From Bradyrhizobium manausense (GTDB lineage: Bacteria > Pseudomonadota > Alphaproteobacteria > Rhizobiales > Xanthobacteraceae), in the NCBI RefSeq assembly GCF_018129685.1, contig NZ_JAFCLG010000005.1, positions 248,001 through 312,000 on the forward strand: a stretch of 64,000 nt of DNA, in the 5' to 3' direction. The stretch's first letter is position 1, and every line of letters begins with the position of its first letter. Positions 1-9,603 of the stretch are shown in pieces. The position numbers and the translations under genes were made by a program. The notes beneath the pieces were generated by a model. It saw only the letters and a list, made by a program, of their open reading frames with translations, was not told the DNA's origin and did not search any database.

Positions 1-2483
1 GCCGCCTGGTCGGTCGGGAAGTCGCAGATCACGACCGTGCCTTTGCCGACGACCGAATCCACCTGCACCCTGCCGCCATGCAGTTCGACGAAGGAGCGCA
101 CCAGCGACAGCCCTAGCCCGGCGCCGCGGTGACGCGAGCCCTGTGAGCGGCTTTCGAACCAGTTGAACACCTTGTCCTTCATGTCGGCAGGTATTCCAGG
201 TCCGGAATCTGTCACAATGAAGACGACGCTGCGCTCGGTGCGGCGCGCGCTGATGCCGACGGTGGAATCCTGCGGTGAGAAGCCGACGGCGTTGGCGAGC
301 AGGTTATAGAGCACCTGCACCACGCGTTTTTCGTCGCCGATGAAGCTGCCGACATCGGGCGCGATCTCGACCTTGAGGCGGATGCGGTCGGTGGCGAGCC
401 GGTCCTGGATGCCTTCGGCGGCAAGCTCGATGGTCTTGCTGACGTCGACCGGGCCGAGCTCCAGCTTCATGGCGCCGGCGTCGATCGTGGCGAGGTCGAG
501 AATGTTGTTGGTGAGCGCCAGCAGCGCGTTGGTCGATTTGGTGACGTAGTCGAGATATTCAGCCTGCTTCGGCGTCAGCGGCCCGGTCGAGGGGTCGCTG
601 AGGAAATGCGCGAAGCCGATGATGGTGGTCAGCGGCGAGCGCAGCTCGTAGGAGACATGGTGGACGAAATCCACCTTCATCTGGTCGGCGGTCTCCAACG
701 CCTCGTTGCGCTCGCGCAGCGCGCGCTCGACGTTTTCGGTGTCGGTGATGTCGAGGAATGTCAGCATGGTCGCGCCGTCCGGCAGCGGACGGATCATGCC
801 GTCGAGCACGCTGCCGTCCTTGCGCTCCAGTTTCAGCGGCACGTCGGCGCGGTTCTCGATCGAGGTGATGGCCTCGCGGATCTGGCGCCAGACCACGGGA
901 TCGTCGAACAATTGATGGCACCAGCCTTCGACGGTCTGGATATGCGGCTCCTCCCGCATGGCGTCGTTGGAGAGCTTCCACATCCGCAGGAAGGCCGGAT
1001 TGAACAGCTGCGCCTTGCCGTTGCTGCCGAACACCGCGACGCCTTCGGCGAGACTGTCGAGGGTCTCGCGCTGGACCCTGATCATGCCGTCGAAGCGGCG
1101 GGCGAGCTCGAGGCTCTCGGTGACGTCGTCGAACAGATAGGTGACGCCGCCTTCCGGATTCGGCGTGGTGACGACGGAGAGTGCGCGGCCGTCCGGCAGG
1201 TACCAGGTGTCCTTGGCGGCCTCGACCGCGCGATAGGCCTCGTGCAGCTTGGCTTTCCAGGCGCGGAAGTCCGGCTGCTCCGGCAGTTTTCGCGCGGCCC
1301 TGAGCTTGTCGAGCACGCTGGAATCATCAGGATTGGCATCCAGGAAGGTACGATCGAGGTCCCAGAGCCGCCGATAGGAATCGTTGTAGAAGGCGAGACG
1401 GCGCTGGCCGTCGAACACGGCAACGCCGGAGGAGAGCTGGTCGAGCGTGCGGCGATGCGCCTCCGCCATCCGCACCAGCGCGGCACTCAGCGCATCGGCT
1501 TCGCTGGCGTCGATCGCGACGCCGACACTGCCATTGCCGACATTGACGGCGCGCACGTCGTACATGCGCCGCTCGCCGCCGGTCACGATCGGCAGCCGCG
1601 AGGAGAAGTGAGCCGCCTCCTTCAGGCTGCGCTCCATGGCGGTGCGGTCGGCGCTGTCGAGCAGCTCGAGATTGCGCTCCTGGGCGTCGCTGATGCTGGT
1701 CGCTTCCGTCGCACGCACATAGGCCGGATTGGCGAAGTTCAGCGCGCCGTTCTCGCCCTTGGCCCAGATCGGCCATGGCGCCGCCGCGGCGAAGCCCCGC
1801 AGCATCTCGGTTTCGTCGGCGAGCGCCTTGTAGCGCAGATTGGTTTCGGCAAGTTCGCGCCGCAAGCCGGACAATTCACGAATACGGACGATGGCCTGGC
1901 CTCCGATGGCGCGGCCGAGCGCTTCCAGCGTGTGGCCGTTGGCGGTGGTCAGCGTGAGCTGGAAGCCGTCGCCGCGTTCGCGCAAGCCGTCGACGGCGTG
2001 ATCCATCTGCAGCGCCGGTTCCGGCGGCAGCCAGGTTCCGAAGGCGAGCACGCGCTGCGGCGAGGAGTCGCGCGGCAGCACCAGGGAGATGTCGCCCGAA
2101 ATCTGCGCGCGATCATCGCCTGCCGGCCAGGAGATCAGGACCTGCGGCTCGGCGAACAGCAGAGCGCCGAAGCGGTCGGTCTGCAGCTGGAGTTCCCTGA
2201 TCCGCCCGCGCAACGCCGCCTCGTTCCTGGCGGTGCGCACGCGCGTGCGCATCAGGAGGATCGCGGCCACCACCGTGAAACCGAGCAGAGCCAGCGCGGT
2301 GGCGAGCACAGCGAGTTCCTGCCGGTTGAAATCCAGCAAATTCGAGAGTGTATCGACGAGATCGGCGGCCTTCGCCGACTCAGCCGGCAGCAGCGCTGCG
2401 AGAGCGCCTCCCAGCAGGCCGTTGCGCACCAACGATGTGCACGACAGCAGCGTCCGACGCATCGACACGATCACGCCTGACAT
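1..2483 (-). CDS. divL: DivL-type PAS sensor (pseudo)histidine kinase, 3' end outside window
   Basis: Partial: the 827 complete codons seen start at ATG 2483 and run off the left edge inside the ATPase domain. Hydrophobic segments near residues 21-34 and 57-78 suggest N-terminal membrane anchoring. Several PAS-like repeats follow (about 240-600, e.g. segments ending YLFDDVTESLELARR and MLTFLDITDTENVERAL), then the DHp helix. The H-box reads HHVSYELRSPLTT: codon 612 (plus-strand bases 648-650) is Tyr where histidine kinases have the phosphorylated His. This is the hallmark of DivL, which in Caulobacter binds DivK and CckA to control CtrA. The HATPase motifs are intact (DSGPGIP, GAGLGLSLVRSF). 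The family role is known from Caulobacter; assignment here rests on the Tyr and the domain order. Confidence is high for the family and good for DivL. Confidence 0.85.
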   Translation of the reverse strand, partial: MSGVIVSMRRTLLSCTSLVRNGLLGGALAALLPAESAKAADLVDTLSNLLDFNRQELAVLATALALLGFTVVAAILLMRTRVRTARNEAALRGRIRELQLQTDRFGALLFAEPQVLISWPAGDDRAQISGDISLVLPRDSSPQRVLAFGTWLPPEPALQMDHAVDGLRERGDGFQLTLTTANGHTLEALGRAIGGQAIVRIRELSGLRRELAETNLRYKALADETEMLRGFAAAAPWPIWAKGENGALNFANPAYVRATEATSISDAQERNLELLDSADRTAMERSLKEAAHFSSRLPIVTGGERRMYDVRAVNVGNGSVGVAIDASEADALSAALVRMAEAHRRTLDQLSSGVAVFDGQRRLAFYNDSYRRLWDLDRTFLDANPDDSSVLDKLRAARKLPEQPDFRAWKAKLHEAYRAVEAAKDTWYLPDGRALSVVTTPNPEGGVTYLFDDVTESLELARRFDGMIRVQRETLDSLAEGVAVFGSNGKAQLFNPAFLRMWKLSNDAMREEPHIQTVEGWCHQLFDDPVVWRQIREAITSIENRADVPLKLERKDGSVLDGMIRPLPDGATMLTFLDITDTENVERALRERNEALETADQMKVDFVHHVSYELRSPLTTIIGFAHFLSDPSTGPLTPKQAEYLDYVTKSTNALLALTNNILDLATIDAGAMKLELGPVDVSKTIELAAEGIQDRLATDRIRLKVEIAPDVGSFIGDEKRVVQVLYNLLANAVGFSPQDSTVGISARRTERSVVFIVTDSGPGIPADMKDKVFNWFESRSQGSRHRGAGLGLSLVRSFVELHGGRVQVDSVVGKGTVVICDFPTDQA

Positions 2484-2931
2484 AGTTGCCCCAAGACCGC
2501 ACGAATTGACCGCACTGCGACCCCCGTCGCGCGCGAATCAAACGACAATACCCTCACCGAGACTCCACCGGTAAGAGTCCAGACCGTGAACGCAAAGGTG
2601 GCCCCAAAAAAATGCCGGGCGCGAGGTTCCGGTTACACGTAGTTCCGCGGGTGATTCGGGTGGAGATGCCGCGCGTAGTCGAATGGATGAGACTCGATCG
2701 CGCTCCAGCAAAGGTGCGTTCCCTCCCCCTTGGGGGCCCTTGGGGGGGAGGGCTAGGGAGAGGGGTAGCCCAGGAAGAGGTGCAGTTGTCGGCAATGCAA
2801 ACAGGACTGGTGCGCGATCGATTGAATCCCCGTGTGACACCCCCCTCCCTGACCCTCCCCCACAAGGGGGGAGGGAACGGAGAGAGTGCCGCTGTGGGCT
2901 CAACACGACTCCGACTTCAGCGCATCAGGCT
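2484..2931. other. Intergenic region upstream of divL with an inverted repeat pair
   Basis: This 448-bp gap lies between divL (start 2483) and the dut stop. Bases about 2717-2765 and 2838-2880 carry C-run/G-run palindromes (CTCCCCCTTGGGG / CCCCACAAGGGG cores) facing each other, the usual form of a Bradyrhizobium intergenic repeat. The part nearest divL (2484-2710) should hold its promoter, but no convincing -35/-10 pair was identified. No coding capacity is supported; short open frames here are driven by GC content. Confidence 0.5.
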
Positions 2932-3390
2932 CTACCGCCCCGTCGAGCCAAATCCGCCGGCGCCGCGGTCGGTCGCGGACAACGTCGCGACCGGAACCAG
3001 CGCTGCCTGGACCACGGCCGCGATCACCAACTGCGCAATGCGCTCGCCGCGCTTGATCACGAACGGCGCCTGGCCGTGGTTGATCAGGATCACCTTGATC
3101 TCGCCGCGGTAGTCGGCGTCAACAGTGCCGGGCGCGTTCAGCACGGTGACGCCGTGCTTGGCGGCGAGTCCCGAGCGCGGCCGCACCTGGGCCTCAAAGC
3201 CTGATGGCAGGGCGATCGCGAGTCCCGTCGGCACCAACGCATATTGGCCCGGCGCGAGCGTCATCGGCTCGCTGTCAGCCACCGCCGCCATCAGGTCGAG
3301 GCCTGCGGCATCAGCGGTCTGATAGGCGGGCAGCGGCAGGCCTTCGGCGTGGGCCAGTTGCTGCAGTTCGACGGTGACCTTCGCGCTCAA
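2932..3390 (-). CDS. dut: dUTP diphosphatase
   Basis: Hydrolyses dUTP to dUMP and PPi, keeping uracil out of DNA and supplying dTMP synthesis; a cytosolic homotrimer in this family. At 152 residues it has the normal trimeric dUTPase length. The motifs appear in order: DAAGLDL (motif 1), RPRSGLA (motif 2), [11 protein letters not shown] (motif 3, with the catalytic Asp and the uracil-binding hairpin), the RIAQLV segment (motif 4) and the C-terminal flap [10 protein letters not shown] (motif 5). The start is TTG at 3390, overlapping the coaBC TGA by four bases (TTGA), which implies translational coupling. No ATG lies ahead of motif 1, so the non-ATG start is favoured. It is the last gene of ubiE-ubiB-coaBC-dut. 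Confidence 0.95.
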   Translation of the reverse strand: MSAKVTVELQQLAHAEGLPLPAYQTADAAGLDLMAAVADSEPMTLAPGQYALVPTGLAIALPSGFEAQVRPRSGLAAKHGVTVLNAPGTVDADYRGEIKVILINHGQAPFVIKRGERIAQLVIAAVVQAALVPVATLSATDRGAGGFGSTGR

Positions 3391-4856
3391 GAGGCCGGCT
3401 CCGAGAATTTGTTGGCGGATTTGTCGACGGATGTGTGGGTCACGCTTTTCACGATATGCGCGACCAGTTCGATCGCGACCTGTTCCTTGGTCATGACAGG
3501 CCAGGAATCAACTGTGATCTCGCTGTTCGCAGCATTCTTGCTGATCAGGTGCACCGTGTTGCGGTCGCCGCCCATCACGCCTGTTGCGGGCGAGACGTCG
3601 TTGGCGACGATCCAGTCGCAGCCCTTGCGGGCGAGTTTTGACTTCGCGTTGTCGATGAGGTGCTCGGTCTCGGCTGCAAAGCCGATCACCAGCGGCGGAC
3701 GCTTGTCGGCGAGCTTGGAGATCGTGGCGAGAATGTCGGGGTTTTCGACCAGTTGAAGCGGGGGCATGCCGGCCGAAGTCTTCTTCAGCTTCTGCTCGCC
3801 TTCATTGGCAACGCGCCAGTCGGCGACGGCGGCGGCGAAGATCGCGATGTCGGCGGGAAGCGCTGATTGCACCTGCTCCAGCATCTGCCGCGCCGATTCG
3901 ACGTGCTTGACGGTGACGCCAGCGGGATCATCGAGATCGACCGGGCCACTGACCAGGATCACCTCGGCACCCGCGGCCTGCGCAGCGGCCGCAATCGCAA
4001 AGCCCTGCTTGCCGGAAGAGCGATTGGCGATGTAGCGCACCGGATCGATCGGCTCGTGCGTCGGACCCGCCGTGATCAAGACACGCTTGCCGGCGAGCGG
4101 CCGCGGCACCGGGGGCCGCAGCAATTTCTCGGCAGCGGTGGCGATCTCGATTGCTTCGGACATGCGGCCGACTCCGGCTTCGCCCGCCTCGGCCATCTCG
4201 CCGGAGTTCGGTCCGATCAGCAGCACGCCGTCGCGTTGAAGCTGCGCGACATTGCGGCGGGTCGCCGCGTTGTTCCACATCAGCGGATTCATCGCCGGCG
4301 CCAGCAGGATCTTTCGGTTGGTTGCAAGCAGGATCGCGCTGGCGAGATCGTCGGCATGGCCATTGGCCATCTTCGCCATCAGATCGGCAGTCGCCGGCGC
4401 CACCACGATCAGATCGCAGTCGCGCGCGAGGCGGATATGGCCGGCGTCGAACTCGCTCTGGGGATCGAACAGATCGGTATGGACGCGCTCATGGGAGAGA
4501 GCGCTCACCGAGAGCGGGGTGACGAATTGCTCCGCGGCCTTGGTCAGCACGCAGCGAACCTCGATGCGCCGTTCCTTCAGCCGGCGGATCAGGTCGAGTG
4601 ATTTGAACGCCGCGATCCCGCCGCCGATGATCAGGGTGACGCTGGCCTCAGGGACGGCGCTGGAGCGCAAGGACGCAGGCGCGGGGGAAGCTTCGGGCGG
4701 CGCTGAAAACGGCGTCAGCGGTTCCTCGCGGCCCTCGATCAGCTCCCCGAGGATGACCCGCACCTCTTCCTCGACCGACCTGCGGTTCCGGGCCGAGCGC
4801 AGGCGCAGATAGGTTTTGACGCCCTCGTCGAGCTTGCGGATGGTCAGGCTGGCCAT
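3387..4856 (-). CDS. coaBC: CoaBC with N-terminal FitA-type ribbon-helix-helix domain
   Basis: Bifunctional phosphopantothenate-cysteine ligase / phosphopantothenoylcysteine decarboxylase of coenzyme A synthesis. Residues about 1-42 ([17 protein letters not shown]..., ending [14 protein letters not shown]) match Arc/FitA-like ribbon-helix-helix DNA-binding antitoxins, followed by a Pro/Ala linker (about 45-70). The CoaC flavoprotein domain (about 72-255) has HIRLAR with the catalytic His and PAMNPLMW. The position of the E. coli flap Cys reads [14 protein letters not shown], without Cys. The CoaB domain (about 260-470) has [21 protein letters not shown] and the EQKLKK lysines. The start ATG 4856 was chosen over GTG 4871 because GGAGGG sits 5 bases upstream of it. 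Length is 489 aa versus about 400 for E. coli Dfp. FitA-like palindromes lie 20-60 bases upstream. The fusion is visible; autoregulation is inferred. Confidence 0.93.
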   Translation of the reverse strand: MASLTIRKLDEGVKTYLRLRSARNRRSVEEEVRVILGELIEGREEPLTPFSAPPEASPAPASLRSSAVPEASVTLIIGGGIAAFKSLDLIRRLKERRIEVRCVLTKAAEQFVTPLSVSALSHERVHTDLFDPQSEFDAGHIRLARDCDLIVVAPATADLMAKMANGHADDLASAILLATNRKILLAPAMNPLMWNNAATRRNVAQLQRDGVLLIGPNSGEMAEAGEAGVGRMSEAIEIATAAEKLLRPPVPRPLAGKRVLITAGPTHEPIDPVRYIANRSSGKQGFAIAAAAQAAGAEVILVSGPVDLDDPAGVTVKHVESARQMLEQVQSALPADIAIFAAAVADWRVANEGEQKLKKTSAGMPPLQLVENPDILATISKLADKRPPLVIGFAAETEHLIDNAKSKLARKGCDWIVANDVSPATGVMGGDRNTVHLISKNAANSEITVDSWPVMTKEQVAIELVAHIVKSVTHTSVDKSANKFSEPAS

Positions 4857-4875
4857 GACGCCCTCCAGCACGAAA

Positions 4876-4930
4876 TGATAGCGATGCTATCACTCTCGTG
4901 ATTGCAGTGCAATCACGTTTTTGGCAATCA
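4876..4930. promoter_or_regulatory. Palindromic FitA-like operator array upstream of coaBC
   Basis: The region between ubiB and coaBC contains two perfect palindromes: TGATAGC-gat-GCTATCA (4876-4892) and GTGATTGC-agt-GCAATCAC (4898-4916), centres 23 bp apart (about two helical turns). A fifth half-site GCAATCA lies at 4924-4930, reaching the ubiB stop codon. The half-site TGCTATCA (4885-4892) equals, as I recall it, the half-site of the Neisseria FitAB operator. A TATCAT element, -10-like on the minus strand, falls inside the first palindrome, so occupancy would block transcription. The palindromes are seen directly; the binding protein (the RHH domain of CoaBC itself) is inferred. Confidence 0.7.
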
Positions 4931-6502
4931 TAGATTCCGGACGGCGATCAGGATGCCGATGAAGGTCGCGGCGATGATCCAGAGCGCCACGGTGCGCCAG
5001 CGGGTCTTGCGACCCTCGCTGCGCCCCATCGCGGCGATGCTCTCGGGCGACAGCCTGATGCCTTCGCGGGTCATGGTTTCGAGCTGCTCGAGCACCGTGA
5101 CCGAGCGCTGCACGATATCAGGCAGTCGCATCAGCACCTTGGCGATGTCGCCGCCGCCGGCCAGCGCGCCCTGCACGCGGCCGATCGGGCCAAGATTGCG
5201 CTCGATCCATTCGCGGACGACAGGATCGGCGACTTTCCAGATGTCGAGCTTGGGATCGAAGCCGCGCGCCACGCCCTCGACCACCACCATGGTCTTCTGA
5301 AGCAGGATCAACTCGGGCCGCGTCGTCATGTCGAACAGGCCTGTGACCTCGAGCAGCAGCGTGAGCAGCCGCGCCATCGAGATCTCCTCGGCGGTGCGGT
5401 TGTGAATGGGCTCGCCGATGGCGCGGATGGCCTGCGCGAAATTCTCGACCGAATGATGCGAGGGGACGTAGCCCGCTTCGAAATGCACCTCGGCGACACG
5501 GCGATAGTCGCGGGTGATGAAGCCGAGCAGGATTTCGGCGAGGAAGCGCCGCTCCTTCATGCCGAGCCGGCCCATGATGCCGAAATCGACCGCGACCAGA
5601 CGGCCGGCGTCGTCGAGGAACAGGTTTCCGGGATGCATATCGGCGTGGAAGAAGCCGTCGCGCAGCGCGTGGCGCAGAAAGCTCTGGATCACCTTGCGGC
5701 CGAGATCGGGCAGATCGACCTGTGCCTCTGCCAGCCGCTTGTGGTCGTTCAGCGCGATGCCGTCGATCCACTCCATCGTCAGCACGTTGTGCGTGGTGCG
5801 GTCCCAGTCGACGGTTGGTACGCGGAAATCAGGATCGTCGCGCGTGTTCTCCGCCATCTCCGACAGCGCCGCCGCTTCCAGCCGCAGGTCCATCTCCATC
5901 GCGACCGACCGCGACATGGTGTTGATGACCTCGACCAGGCGCAGGCGCCGCGCCTCGGCGGAATAAGCCTCGGCCTTGTGGGCAACAAAGAAGAAATCCG
6001 AGAGGTCGCGGCGGAAGCGCGCGGCCACGTTCGGCCTGAGCACCTTGACCGCGACAGCCTTGCGGATGCCGTCGCGTTCCACTTCGCCGCGATGCACCTG
6101 TGCGATCGAGGCGGCCGCCACCGGTGGGCCGAAGCTTGCAAACACATCCTTCAGCGGCCGTTCCAGCGAGGTCGAGATCGCAGCTTCAGCCTCGGCTTGC
6201 GGAAACGGCGGCAGACGATCCTGCAGGCTTTCGAGGTCCCGCGCCATGTTGAAGCCGACGACATCGGGGCGCGTCGCCAGGAATTGGCCGAGCTTGAGAT
6301 AGGCCGGACCCATTCGCGTCAGCGCGCGCGAGATTCGTGGTCCGTGCTTGTCGCCACGGCGTTCGACCAGGCGCGCAAGCTTCAGCGCGAGCTGTCCGGG
6401 CGGTGGCACCAGGCTCGGGTCGACGGCGCCGAACACGCCCTCGCGGGCAAACACGAACGCGGCGCGGATCAGGCGCGTCATGTGGGTGATGGCAGAGATC
6501 AC
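4928..6502 (-). CDS. ubiB: UbiB-family atypical kinase for ubiquinone biosynthesis
   Basis: UbiB (older name 2-polyprenylphenol 6-hydroxylase) is an ABC1/ADCK-type ATPase/kinase-like membrane protein needed for ubiquinone synthesis. The sequence shows [16 protein letters not shown] (the KxGQ-type motif), AAASIAQVH (Ala-rich loop), VAVKVLRP with the Lys, [15 protein letters not shown] and VDFGIMG (DFG). A C-terminal hydrophobic segment ([18 protein letters not shown]) fits a membrane anchor. The start GTG 6502 overlaps the ubiE TGA by four bases (GTGA), which also preserves the ISAITH residues; ATG 6481 is the alternative. Length is about 524 aa, normal for the family. It is cotranscribed with ubiE upstream and coaBC downstream. 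Confidence 0.92.
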   Translation of the reverse strand: MISAITHMTRLIRAAFVFAREGVFGAVDPSLVPPPGQLALKLARLVERRGDKHGPRISRALTRMGPAYLKLGQFLATRPDVVGFNMARDLESLQDRLPPFPQAEAEAAISTSLERPLKDVFASFGPPVAAASIAQVHRGEVERDGIRKAVAVKVLRPNVAARFRRDLSDFFFVAHKAEAYSAEARRLRLVEVINTMSRSVAMEMDLRLEAAALSEMAENTRDDPDFRVPTVDWDRTTHNVLTMEWIDGIALNDHKRLAEAQVDLPDLGRKVIQSFLRHALRDGFFHADMHPGNLFLDDAGRLVAVDFGIMGRLGMKERRFLAEILLGFITRDYRRVAEVHFEAGYVPSHHSVENFAQAIRAIGEPIHNRTAEEISMARLLTLLLEVTGLFDMTTRPELILLQKTMVVVEGVARGFDPKLDIWKVADPVVREWIERNLGPIGRVQGALAGGGDIAKVLMRLPDIVQRSVTVLEQLETMTREGIRLSPESIAAMGRSEGRKTRWRTVALWIIAATFIGILIAVRNL

Positions 6503-7260
6503 AAACGCCAGCCCGAATGCAGTGCGACGATGCCGCCGGTCAGGGTTTGCCAGCTCACGCGGGAAAAGCCGGCGTCGCGGATCATGTCGGCGAACGCGTT
6601 CGGCTTCGGAAATTTGCGGATCGATTCGACGAGGTACCGGTAGGATTCCGCATCGCCCGTGACCATGCGCCCGAGCGGTGGGATCACCCTGAACGAGAAC
6701 AGGTCGTAGAGCTTGTCGAGGCCGGGCATCTCGACGGTGGAGAATTCCAGGCACAGGAAGCGGCTGCCGGGCTTGAGCACGCGATAGGCTTCGCGCAGCG
6801 CCTTGTCGATTTGCGGTACGTTGCGAATGCCGAACGCGATCGTATATGCGTCAAAGCTGCGGTCGGCGAAGGCGAGGGCTTCGGCGTTGCCCTCGACGAA
6901 ATCGACCTGGGTGTCGAGGTGGCGCTTGGCGGCACGCTCGCGGCCAACGGCAAGCATGTCGGAATTGATGTCGCAGACGGTGGCGTGGAAGCCCGGGCCT
7001 GCCGCCTTGGCGGCGCGGAACGAGATGTCGCCGGTGCCGCCGGCAACGTCGAGCAAGGCGAACGGCCGGTCGCTCCTGGGCGGGTTGAGGGCGCCGATCA
7101 TGATGTCCTTCCAGACCCGGTGCAGGCCACCGGACATCAAATCGTTCATCAGGTCATAGCGCGACGCCACGCTGTGAAACACATCGTTCACCAGCGTCTG
7201 CTTGTCCTCCAGGGGAACGTCCCTGAAGCCAAAATGCGTGGTTTCGCCCGGCCGATCCAT
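6499..7260 (-). CDS. ubiE: Demethylmenaquinone/ubiquinone C-methyltransferase
   Basis: SAM-dependent C-methyltransferase that methylates the benzoquinol ring in ubiquinone synthesis. At 253 aa it has the typical family length. It shows the UbiE signature [18 protein letters not shown], the SAM-binding [14 protein letters not shown], and the second family signature around [23 protein letters not shown] and LCLEFST. First gene of the ubiE-ubiB-coaBC-dut unit. It starts at ATG 7260, back to back with mutM (81-bp gap), so promoters for both must lie in 7261-7341. The gap is short and no clear -35/-10 was assigned. Confidence 0.96.
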   Translation of the reverse strand: MDRPGETTHFGFRDVPLEDKQTLVNDVFHSVASRYDLMNDLMSGGLHRVWKDIMIGALNPPRSDRPFALLDVAGGTGDISFRAAKAAGPGFHATVCDINSDMLAVGRERAAKRHLDTQVDFVEGNAEALAFADRSFDAYTIAFGIRNVPQIDKALREAYRVLKPGSRFLCLEFSTVEMPGLDKLYDLFSFRVIPPLGRMVTGDAESYRYLVESIRKFPKPNAFADMIRDAGFSRVSWQTLTGGIVALHSGWRL

Positions 7261-7341
7261 GACTCTACTCCAACCGGCGGACCATAGCGCGACCGCCGCA
7301 ATGGCGCTATCACACCGCTCTCATAAGGTGAATGCCTGACC

Positions 7342-8223
7342 ATGCCTGAATTGCCCGAAGTCGAGACCGTCCGTCGCGGCCTTCAGCCCGTCATGGAGGG
7401 CGCAAAAATCGTCGTTGCGGAGGCCCGAAGGCCCGATTTGCGCTTTCCGTTCCAGCCGGACTTTGTGGCCCGGCTCCAGGGGCAGATCGTCACGGGCCTC
7501 GGCCGCCGTGCAAAATATCTCATGGCCGATCTCGGTTCCGGCGACGTGCTGCTGATGCATCTGGGCATGTCGGGCTCATTCCGCGTCATCAAGCCGGCCA
7601 ACGAGGCCGCGCCGGGTGAGTTTCACTATCCACGGGGCAAGGACTCCGCGCACGACCACGTGCTGTTTCGTATGTCCTCCGGCGCCGACATCGTCTTCAA
7701 CGATCCCAGGCGTTTCGGTTACATGAAAGTGATCGCGCGCAACGCGCTCGAGGATGAGCCCTTGCTGCGCGACCTCGGCCCCGAGCCGCTTGGCAATGAG
7801 TTCGACGCGGCGATGCTGGCGCATTCCTGCGCAGGCAAGACGACGAGCCTGAAGGCCGCTCTGCTCGACCAGCGCGTGGTCGCAGGGCTCGGCAACATCT
7901 ATGTCTGCGAAGCCTTGCACCGCTCGCACCTGTCGCCGCGCCGGATCGCTGCGACGCTCTCGACCAGGAAGGGCGAGCCGACCGATCACGCGAAGCGATT
8001 GGTCGCTGCGATACACACCGTGCTGAACGATGCGATCAAGGCCGGCGGCTCATCATTGCGCGACCATCGCCAGACATCGGGCGAGCTCGGCTATTTCCAG
8101 CATTCGTTCAAGGTCTACGACCGCGAAGGCGAGACCTGCAAGACCCCGCGCTGCGGCGGCACCGTGAAGCGCTTTACCCAGAATGGACGGTCGACCTTCT
8201 GGTGTTCGAAGTGTCAGAAGTAG
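7342..8223 (+). CDS. mutM: Formamidopyrimidine-DNA glycosylase
   Basis: Base-excision repair glycosylase/AP lyase for 8-oxoguanine and formamidopyrimidines. Starts MPELPEVET with the catalytic Pro2 and Glu3, and has the family-conserved lysine region ([10 protein letters not shown]), the helix-two-turn-helix ([18 protein letters not shown]) and a C-terminal zinc finger with CxxxxC...CxxC spacing (CKTPRC, CSKC). Length of 293 aa is normal. Divergent from ubiE, an arrangement common in alphaproteobacteria. The GNAT gene follows after 6 bases and is probably cotranscribed. Confidence 0.97.
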   Translation: MPELPEVETVRRGLQPVMEGAKIVVAEARRPDLRFPFQPDFVARLQGQIVTGLGRRAKYLMADLGSGDVLLMHLGMSGSFRVIKPANEAAPGEFHYPRGKDSAHDHVLFRMSSGADIVFNDPRRFGYMKVIARNALEDEPLLRDLGPEPLGNEFDAAMLAHSCAGKTTSLKAALLDQRVVAGLGNIYVCEALHRSHLSPRRIAATLSTRKGEPTDHAKRLVAAIHTVLNDAIKAGGSSLRDHRQTSGELGYFQHSFKVYDREGETCKTPRCGGTVKRFTQNGRSTFWCSKCQK

Positions 8224-8229
8224 AAGACC

Positions 8230-8799
8230 ATGCAGACGCCGCAGCTTGATACCGAACGACTGATCCTGCGCCCGCTCGCGCTGTCCGATGCGCCGGCGAT
8301 CCAGCGCCATTTCGACAATTGGAACATCATCCGGCATCTGGCTGCCGTCGTGCCCTGGCCGTATCCGGCTGATGGTGCGGAAACCTTCGTGCGCTCGGAG
8401 CTCAGCAAGATCTCGGCCGGCGAGGAGATCAACCATTGGGTGCTGGTGCCGAGGGGCGGCGACGGCGAGGCGATCGGTAACATTCATTTCCGTCCCGGTG
8501 CCGACGGTGCCAAAGGCAATCGAGGCTTCTGGCTGGCTGAGCCTTATTGGGGGCGCGGCTTGATGACGGAGGCCATCACCGCGGTGAACGACTTTGCCTT
8601 CCTCACGCTTGGCCTCGATCATTTCTACGTCTGCAACGCCGCCACCAACGAGGCCTCGCGCAGGGTCAAGCAGAAGACCGGCGCAGAGTTCGTCGGCTTT
8701 ATCGAGCTGCCGCACCATGGCGGGCAGTCGAAATCCGAGCGATGGATCGTGCGGCGTGAGACCTGGCTGCGCAGCAGAGGTGCGCAATCACAGGCATGA
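8230..8799 (+). CDS. RimJ/RimL-type GNAT acetyltransferase
   Basis: GNAT N-acetyltransferase of the RimJ/RimL (Acetyltransf_3) group: begins TPQLDTERLILRPLALSDAPAIQRH, with AIGNIHFRPG as the beta-4 strand, GFWLAEPYWGRGLMTEAI as acetyl-CoA motif A, and the late motif CNAATNEASRRVKQKTG. These enzymes acetylate protein N-termini or small amines; the substrate here cannot be told. Starts 6 bases after mutM, so it is likely in the same transcript. Its 3' end overlaps the convergent ParA gene by 12 bases (8788-8799). Confidence 0.85.
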   Translation: MQTPQLDTERLILRPLALSDAPAIQRHFDNWNIIRHLAAVVPWPYPADGAETFVRSELSKISAGEEINHWVLVPRGGDGEAIGNIHFRPGADGAKGNRGFWLAEPYWGRGLMTEAITAVNDFAFLTLGLDHFYVCNAATNEASRRVKQKTGAEFVGFIELPHHGGQSKSERWIVRRETWLRSRGAQSQA

Positions 8800-9498
8800 G
8801 TCCCACGGTACGTTAGCGTCGTCGTCATCCAGCATATCGGCCGGCCCCGATCGTTGGGATCTGCCATTCAAGCGCATCTCGATCCACTCCCAGAGTCGGC
8901 GGATTTCGTCGGCGGCTTTGCCGTCAGGCGCGTATTCGACGGCGGTGAGTCCGGCAGCGAGTGCGTCCTGATGATCGTTACGGCTGGCGATGAACGGCAG
9001 TGCGACGACGCTGGCAAGACCATGCTCGGGTTCGCGGCTCAGTGCCGATGCGGCGAGGTTGCCGCGTTCGCCGCGGATCGCGGCCTGGTTGAGGATGAAG
9101 GCAAAGGGTCGCCGCGCGGCTCTGACGACGCGCAATGTCGTGACGGTCGATTCGAGGTCGGCGATGCTTGGCCGCGTCGGCAGCAGACAAAGGTCGGCGC
9201 AAAGAATTGCGGTCCGCGTCGTCGCATTCATGCCGGCCGAGGTATCGATGATCACGAGGTCAGTACCCTCGCGGCGCAGCTTCCGCAGCTCTGGCTCGAT
9301 CTCGCCGGCTTCCCGAACGGCGTCTACGACGACGTCATGCGCGGGCCGGCGGCTTTGCCAGTTCGACAACGTGGCCTGCGGATCGGTGTCGATCAGGCGA
9401 ACCAGATGGCCGTCGTTCCTCGCCGCAACCGCTATGCAGGCAGCGAGCGTGCTCTTGCCGCAACCGCCTTTCTGCGTAGCGAAGACCAGTGTGCGCAT
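8788..9498 (-). CDS. Orphan ParA/MinD-family ATPase (copy 1)
   Basis: 236-aa deviant Walker-A ATPase: ATQKGGCGKSTLA at the N-terminus, RLIDTDPQATLSNW (Walker A' region), LVIIDTSAG (Walker B) and ILNQAAIRGE. No N-terminal HTH and no ParB/ParG partner lies nearby, so it is an orphan ParA, a group that positions cargo or segregates DNA; the cargo is unknown. Clearly paralogous to the next gene upstream (9707-10447), sharing motifs such as RNDHQD, the AP-GK---EIR pattern and W-WIE-RL. It has a longer acidic tail (DMLDDDDANVPWD) that the other lacks. Its 3' end overlaps the convergent GNAT gene. Confidence 0.85.
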   Translation of the reverse strand: MRTLVFATQKGGCGKSTLAACIAVAARNDGHLVRLIDTDPQATLSNWQSRRPAHDVVVDAVREAGEIEPELRKLRREGTDLVIIDTSAGMNATTRTAILCADLCLLPTRPSIADLESTVTTLRVVRAARRPFAFILNQAAIRGERGNLAASALSREPEHGLASVVALPFIASRNDHQDALAAGLTAVEYAPDGKAADEIRRLWEWIEMRLNGRSQRSGPADMLDDDDANVPWDSCL

Positions 9499-9603
9499 CG
9501 AGCGGTCCTAGCCGACAACGAGGCGTATCCCGAAGGGATCGCGAATCGCTTTCGACATTGCCGCGATATGACATTATTGTGAATACTGTAGAACTACGGG
9601 CGC

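Noticed and set aside
606..2480. 624-codon open frame opposite divL
   Set aside because: Shadow frame: the minus strand encodes PAS and kinase motifs; the plus reading shows only low-complexity Arg/Gly/His-rich sequence.
4857..4871. GTG start for coaBC at 4871
   Set aside because: No ribosome site ahead of it, whereas GGAGGG precedes ATG 4856; the five extra residues are not RHH-like.
4856..4930. Complete toxin-antitoxin locus next to coaBC
   Set aside because: Only the RHH part is present, fused to CoaBC; neighbours are ubiB and dut, and no PIN or other toxin was seen.
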